From Actinomycetota bacterium (GTDB lineage Bacteria; Actinomycetota; Thermoleophilia; Gaiellales; Gaiellaceae), in the NCBI GenBank assembly GCA_013817555.1, contig JACDCN010000055.1:1-10029 (forward strand): a stretch of DNA of 10,029 bases, given 5' to 3'. Under the pieces are notes generated by a model. It ran no database searches, had not been told where the DNA came from, and was given only the letters and a program-made list of their open reading frames with translations. The position numbers and the translations under genes are program-made. Below are positions 7,504 to 10,029 of the stretch, piece by piece (within the stretch, counting starts at the first letter, position 1; the number at the start of each line of letters is the position of its first letter).

Positions 7504-8913
7504 ATGGGCGAGGTGTACCGCGCGATCGACTCCGTCCTCGAGAGGAAGGTTGCCGTCAAGCTGCTCTCGGAGCGGCATGCACGTGACGAGGACGCGCACG
7601 CGCGCTTCCGGCGAGAGGCGCTCTCGGCTGCCCGGCTTTCCGGGGCGCCGCATGTCATCACGGTCTTCGACGTCGGCGAGCACGGGGAACAGCCGTACAT
7701 CGTCATGGAGTACCTCGAAGGTGGGTCCGTATTCGACCGTCTGCGGGAGGGTCGAATTCCGCCCGCGCTGGCGCTCGAGTGGCTCGACCAGGCGGGGCAG
7801 GCGCTCGACAGGGCTCATGCCGACGGGATCGTCCACCGCGACGTGAAGCCGGCGAACCTGCTCCTCGACCGGGACGGAAGCATCGTCGTCTCGGATTTCG
7901 GGATCGCCTCCACGTCGGGGTTCGACACGCTGACCCTCCCCGGCACCGTCCTCGGCACGGCCGGCTACCTCTCCCCGGAGCAAGCTCGCGGGGAGCCGGC
8001 GACGGCAGCGAGCGACCGCTACGGGCTCGGGGTTGTCGCGTTCGAGCTCTTGACCGACAGGCGCCCGTTCGAAGGCGAGACGGCTGCGACCGAGGCATTC
8101 GCCCACGTGACAGCGCCGGTCCCGAGCGCCGAGCTGATCGAGCCTGAGCTTCCGGACGGCGTGGACGAGGTGCTCCGACGCGCGCTTGCAAAGAGTCCCG
8201 CAGACCGGCCGGAAAGCTGCGCGGAGCTCGTCGCCGATCTCCGCGATACGTTCAAGAACGCGGAAGCAACGACCCGTGTGCTTCCGGCTGTCACCGCGAC
8301 TGGGGCAGCGACCGGACCGGTACGCGCACGCGCGGTGCACCGGCTGAGGCGCCGGCGAACCAAGACTGTTGTCGTGGGCGCTTTCATCCTCGCCCTCACG
8401 GGCCTCGGCTTGGCCGCGCTCCTCGGCTCGTTGCTCGACGCCGACGAGGGCGCGCAGCGAACCACTCGACCCCCCGCGTCGACGGCCACCCAGACCAGAC
8501 CCCCGACGACGATCACCGAAACGACGACGGCGACCGAGACCACGCCGCCCACGACTGAGCCCGCACCGCCAACAACAACCCCGACAACAACCGCAACCAC
8601 GCCCTCGACAACGGCGCCCGCGGACGGGGTAACGCTGAACAACGAGGGATTCGCCCTCATGCAGGACGGAGACTACGCGGGCGCGCTCCTGCTCCTCGAG
8701 CGGGCGGTTGCTGCGCTCAGCGGCTCAGGCTCGATCGGCGAGGCGTACGCGAGCTACAACCTCGCGTTTACGCGCCGTGCGCTCGGGCAGTGCGATGGGG
8801 TGCTCTCCTTGCTCGAGCGCTCGGAGGAAATCCAGGGGAAGCGCCGGGAGATCGACAGGCTGTACCGGCAAGCGTCCAAGGACTGCGGCGACGGCAAAGA
8901 GGGCGACGACTGA
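7504..8913 (+). CDS. Membrane Ser/Thr protein kinase with extracytoplasmic TPR-like tail
   Basis: This is a PknB-type kinase, 469 residues from the ATG at 7504. Kinase motifs are VAVK (Lys19), Glu38 in the C-helix, HRDVKPAN (111-118), DFG (131-133), a Thr/Ser-bearing activation loop, GTAGYLSPEQ (151-160, in place of APE) and D171 of SDRYGLG. A single hydrophobic segment (about 288-308) follows basic RLRRRRTK, so the kinase is cytoplasmic. It is followed by a Thr/Pro-rich linker (about 319-372) and an outside domain with TPR-like helices (LNNEGFALMQDGDYAGALLLLERAV, then a second pair) and cysteines 430 and 461. The start is doubtful. Starting at 7504 removes most of the glycine-rich loop, whose coding continues in frame upstream (see 7438-7503). 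Only an internal ATG is available as a conventional start. Confidence 0.85.
   Translation: MGEVYRAIDSVLERKVAVKLLSERHARDEDAHARFRREALSAARLSGAPHVITVFDVGEHGEQPYIVMEYLEGGSVFDRLREGRIPPALALEWLDQAGQALDRAHADGIVHRDVKPANLLLDRDGSIVVSDFGIASTSGFDTLTLPGTVLGTAGYLSPEQARGEPATAASDRYGLGVVAFELLTDRRPFEGETAATEAFAHVTAPVPSAELIEPELPDGVDEVLRRALAKSPADRPESCAELVADLRDTFKNAEATTRVLPAVTATGAATGPVRARAVHRLRRRRTKTVVVGAFILALTGLGLAALLGSLLDADEGAQRTTRPPASTATQTRPPTTITETTTATETTPPTTEPAPPTTTPTTTATTPSTTAPADGVTLNNEGFALMQDGDYAGALLLLERAVAALSGSGSIGEAYASYNLAFTRRALGQCDGVLSLLERSEEIQGKRREIDRLYRQASKDCGDGKEGDD
8461..8620 (+). repeat. Low-complexity Thr/Pro coding tract
   Basis: This stretch of the kinase gene is made mostly of ACG, ACA, ACC and CCG/CCC codons (Thr and Pro). 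It encodes the disordered linker just outside the membrane segment. Such tracts commonly vary in length between related strains. It is part of the kinase gene and not an independent element. Confidence 0.7.
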
Positions 8914-8917
8914 GATC

Positions 8918-9136
8918 CTACGCGAGCTGCGGCAGGATCTCGTCGTGCTCGGGGAAGCGGCCTTTGGTCTTCTTCGAGAAGATCATCTGCCCGTCCGCGA
9001 GGACGTCGAACTGTGAATGCTCACCGGGTGTCGCCTTCGCCTCGATCCCGGTCTTCGACTCGATCTCGGCCGCGAGACTCGCGGCCCGTGTGTCGTAGCC
9101 GCTTCAAGTAGGGCAGTAGAAGATCTCGACGCTCAT
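8918..9136 (-). CDS. SelW/Rdx-family selenoprotein, in-frame TGA read as selenocysteine
   Basis: The gene has 72 codons plus a TAG stop and a TGA at codon 11 (9104-9106). Reading through gives MSVEIFYCPT-Sec-SGYDTRAASLAAEI, then a Gly-rich turn, QFDVLADGQMIFSKKTKGRF and PEHDEILPQL. This is the thioredoxin-like Rdx (SelW/SelT/SelH-related) pattern: strand, Cys-x-x-Cys/Sec, helix with R-A-x-x-L-A-x-E, strand pair with DG-x-x-IFSK, and GRFPE-x-x-E-I. The redox pair is Cys8-Pro-Thr-Sec11. One residue more than usual separates Sec from the RA motif. A SECIS-like hairpin follows the TGA. The ATG at 9136 overlaps the glpD stop (ATGA), with a weak AGG at 9145-9147 upstream. Rdx proteins are thought to be small cytosolic redox proteins; the exact partner is unknown. 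The alternative is a Cys-to-TGA nonsense mutation or sequencing error. Conventional gene callers would see only a 10-residue peptide. Confidence 0.82.
9068..9086 (-). promoter_or_regulatory. Bacterial SECIS-like hairpin
   Basis: On the mRNA strand, starting 17 bases after the UGA, GGCCGCGA pairs perfectly with UCGCGGCC around a GUC loop (or a 7-bp stem with an AGUCU loop). The apical G and U lie 26-27 bases after the UGA. Known bacterial SECIS elements are hairpins just downstream of the UGA with a small loop containing G near its 5' side, the apical loop lying roughly 16-37 bases away. E. coli fdhF has a GGUC loop. The position and loop fit this pattern. The hairpin is within coding sequence and GC-rich background could produce stems by chance, but a perfect stem at this exact place is notable. 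Confidence 0.68.
9104..9106 (-). other. In-frame TGA, probable selenocysteine codon
   Basis: This TGA is codon 11 of the SelW/Rdx-like gene and occupies the second position of the CxxC redox motif, which is the classic site of Sec in this family. The frame is open and family-like on both sides of it, with 61 more sense codons before TAG. Confidence 0.78.
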
Positions 9137-10029
9137 GTAGCCAGCCTACCGTCGAGGAGGCTCCGCACGCGAGCCTTAGTCTGGTCGTCCGCAAGGCCGC
9201 GATAGAAGCACGTGGTCCGCCTGCGGAGGACGTCGTCGGCGTCGCGCGCCCATTCGTGGGACGCGCCGTACCGAACCTGCGCTGCGATGTCGGGGCCGCC
9301 GGAGTGCAGTCGGTCGAGAAGAGAAGGATCGTCTGCTGCCCCCGCGAGAACCTCGGGTGACAGGCTGCCGTACTGGTGGAGGAGGTGCGCTCGGATCTCA
9401 GGCTCGAGGTTCCGCGGAAAGGAAACGTGCTCGAGGCCGGCGGCCCCGGGGAGCGGCCATGGACGCCTGTCGATATGCCGGAGGCCGAGCTCGAGCCGCA
9501 AGCGGGTCAGCGTCTCGAGAGCGATGCGGCGGTAGGTCGTGAGCTTGCCGCCGGCGACGTTGAGCATCCCCCCTGGACTACGCGTGAACACGGTCTCACG
9601 CCGCGCGCTGACGCTGGCCTCGTCGCCGGCAGGAAGCACGCGCAAGCCGGCATACGTCGCGCGTACCCGATCCGGCGCGACGAGCGAAGAGTGGATGGCG
9701 ACGGCAGCTTCCGCGAGGATCTGCTCGACCTCGGCGGGCTCGACTGCGACGTCGACCGGGTCACCCTCGTGCGGGCTGTCCGTCGTGCCGAGGAGAAGCA
9801 TCCCGTACCAAGGAACCGCGAACGTGACCCGGACGTCGTCCTGGGGGATGGTGAGGGCGGCCGTCCAGTCACCCTCAGCCGGAACGAGAACGTGCGACCC
9901 CTTGCTCAGCCGAACGGAGGTCCCTGCGCGCGGATCCTCGAGCCGCCGCACGTGATCGACCCAGGGGCCCGCGGCGTTGACGACGAGCCGCGCCTCGACC
10001 GCGATCTCTTCTCCGTCGACGTGGATCTC
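9133..10029 (-). CDS. glpD: Glycerol-3-phosphate dehydrogenase, C-terminal part (5' end outside window)
   Basis: The last 298 residues of an FAD-dependent sn-glycerol-3-phosphate dehydrogenase are visible. The enzyme oxidises glycerol-3-phosphate to dihydroxyacetone phosphate at the membrane and passes electrons to the quinone pool. Matching motifs in order are VVNAAGPWVDHV (visible 16-27), LSKGSHVLVP (41-50), LLLGTTDSPHEGDP (78-91), TYAGLRVLPAG (125-135) and the FAD-contacting GGKLTTYRR (160-168). These are followed by the helical C-terminal domain typical of GlpD. The N-terminal FAD-binding GxGxxG region lies beyond the window end. A GTG at 9951 is internal, since the frame is open and family-like to the window edge. 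The stop at 9133 overlaps the start of the SelW/Rdx-like gene, so the two are probably co-translated. Confidence 0.93.
   Translation of the reverse strand, partial: EIHVDGEEIAVEARLVVNAAGPWVDHVRRLEDPRAGTSVRLSKGSHVLVPAEGDWTAALTIPQDDVRVTFAVPWYGMLLLGTTDSPHEGDPVDVAVEPAEVEQILAEAAVAIHSSLVAPDRVRATYAGLRVLPAGDEASVSARRETVFTRSPGGMLNVAGGKLTTYRRIALETLTRLRLELGLRHIDRRPWPLPGAAGLEHVSFPRNLEPEIRAHLLHQYGSLSPEVLAGAADDPSLLDRLHSGGPDIAAQVRYGASHEWARDADDVLRRRTTCFYRGLADDQTKARVRSLLDGRLAT

Noticed and set aside
9104..9136. Reading the - strand gene at 9136 as only a ten-residue peptide or a plain pseudogene
   Set aside because: The downstream frame is intact with Rdx motifs, and the TGA sits in the redox motif with a hairpin after it, so selenocysteine fits better. 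Mutation remains a minor alternative.
1..10029. Very frequent CTCGAG palindromes across the window, considered as a repeated site
   Set aside because: They fall in coding frames, mostly as Leu-Glu codons preferred at high GC, with no regular spacing.

Overview
The window is a very GC-rich bacterial chromosome segment with many GTG starts, strong GC third-position bias and tight gene packing. The protein styles (a cyclase-type AAA/TPR regulator, a Thr/Pro-linked membrane Ser/Thr kinase, a GerW/YtfJ-family protein) suggest a high-GC actinobacterial lineage, perhaps Thermoleophilia (Gaiellales/Solirubrobacterales). That placement is inference from general resemblance; no rRNA or other taxonomic marker is present.

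Layout. (1) 1-2239, + strand: C-terminal part of a large AAA-ATPase/TPR regulator whose start lies upstream of the window. (2) 2236-4130, - strand: a two-gene unit, a YdcZ/DUF606 small membrane transporter followed by a PepD-like M20 dipeptidase, joined by an ATGA overlap. The dipeptidase stop overlaps the regulator stop, tail to tail. (3) 4178-7392, + strand, divergent from (2): a compact run of an EthD-like small protein, a crotonase with an altered active site, a GerW/YtfJ-family protein, a PaaG-like crotonase and a proline racemase-family enzyme. The first three are contiguous or overlapping. (4) to 8913, + strand: a membrane Ser/Thr protein kinase with an extracytoplasmic TPR-like tail and an unclear start codon. 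(5) 10029 to 8918, - strand: the C-terminal part of glycerol-3-phosphate dehydrogenase (GlpD), then a 72-residue gene that conventional ORF calling misses because it has an in-frame TGA.

The most notable item is that hidden gene (8918-9136, - strand). Reading through the TGA gives a complete SelW/Rdx-type thioredoxin-like protein with a Cys-Pro-Thr-Sec motif. A perfect 8-bp hairpin with a GUC loop follows the TGA at a distance that fits a bacterial SECIS element. The gene starts inside the glpD stop codon (ATGA), which suggests co-translation with glpD.

Functionally, the + strand cluster looks like acyl-CoA or ring-compound catabolism (two crotonases plus an EthD-like protein), with a GerW-family protein of unknown role inserted in it. 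No RNA genes, mobile elements, CRISPR arrays or clear terminators were seen, and no stretch longer than 300 bases lacks a gene.
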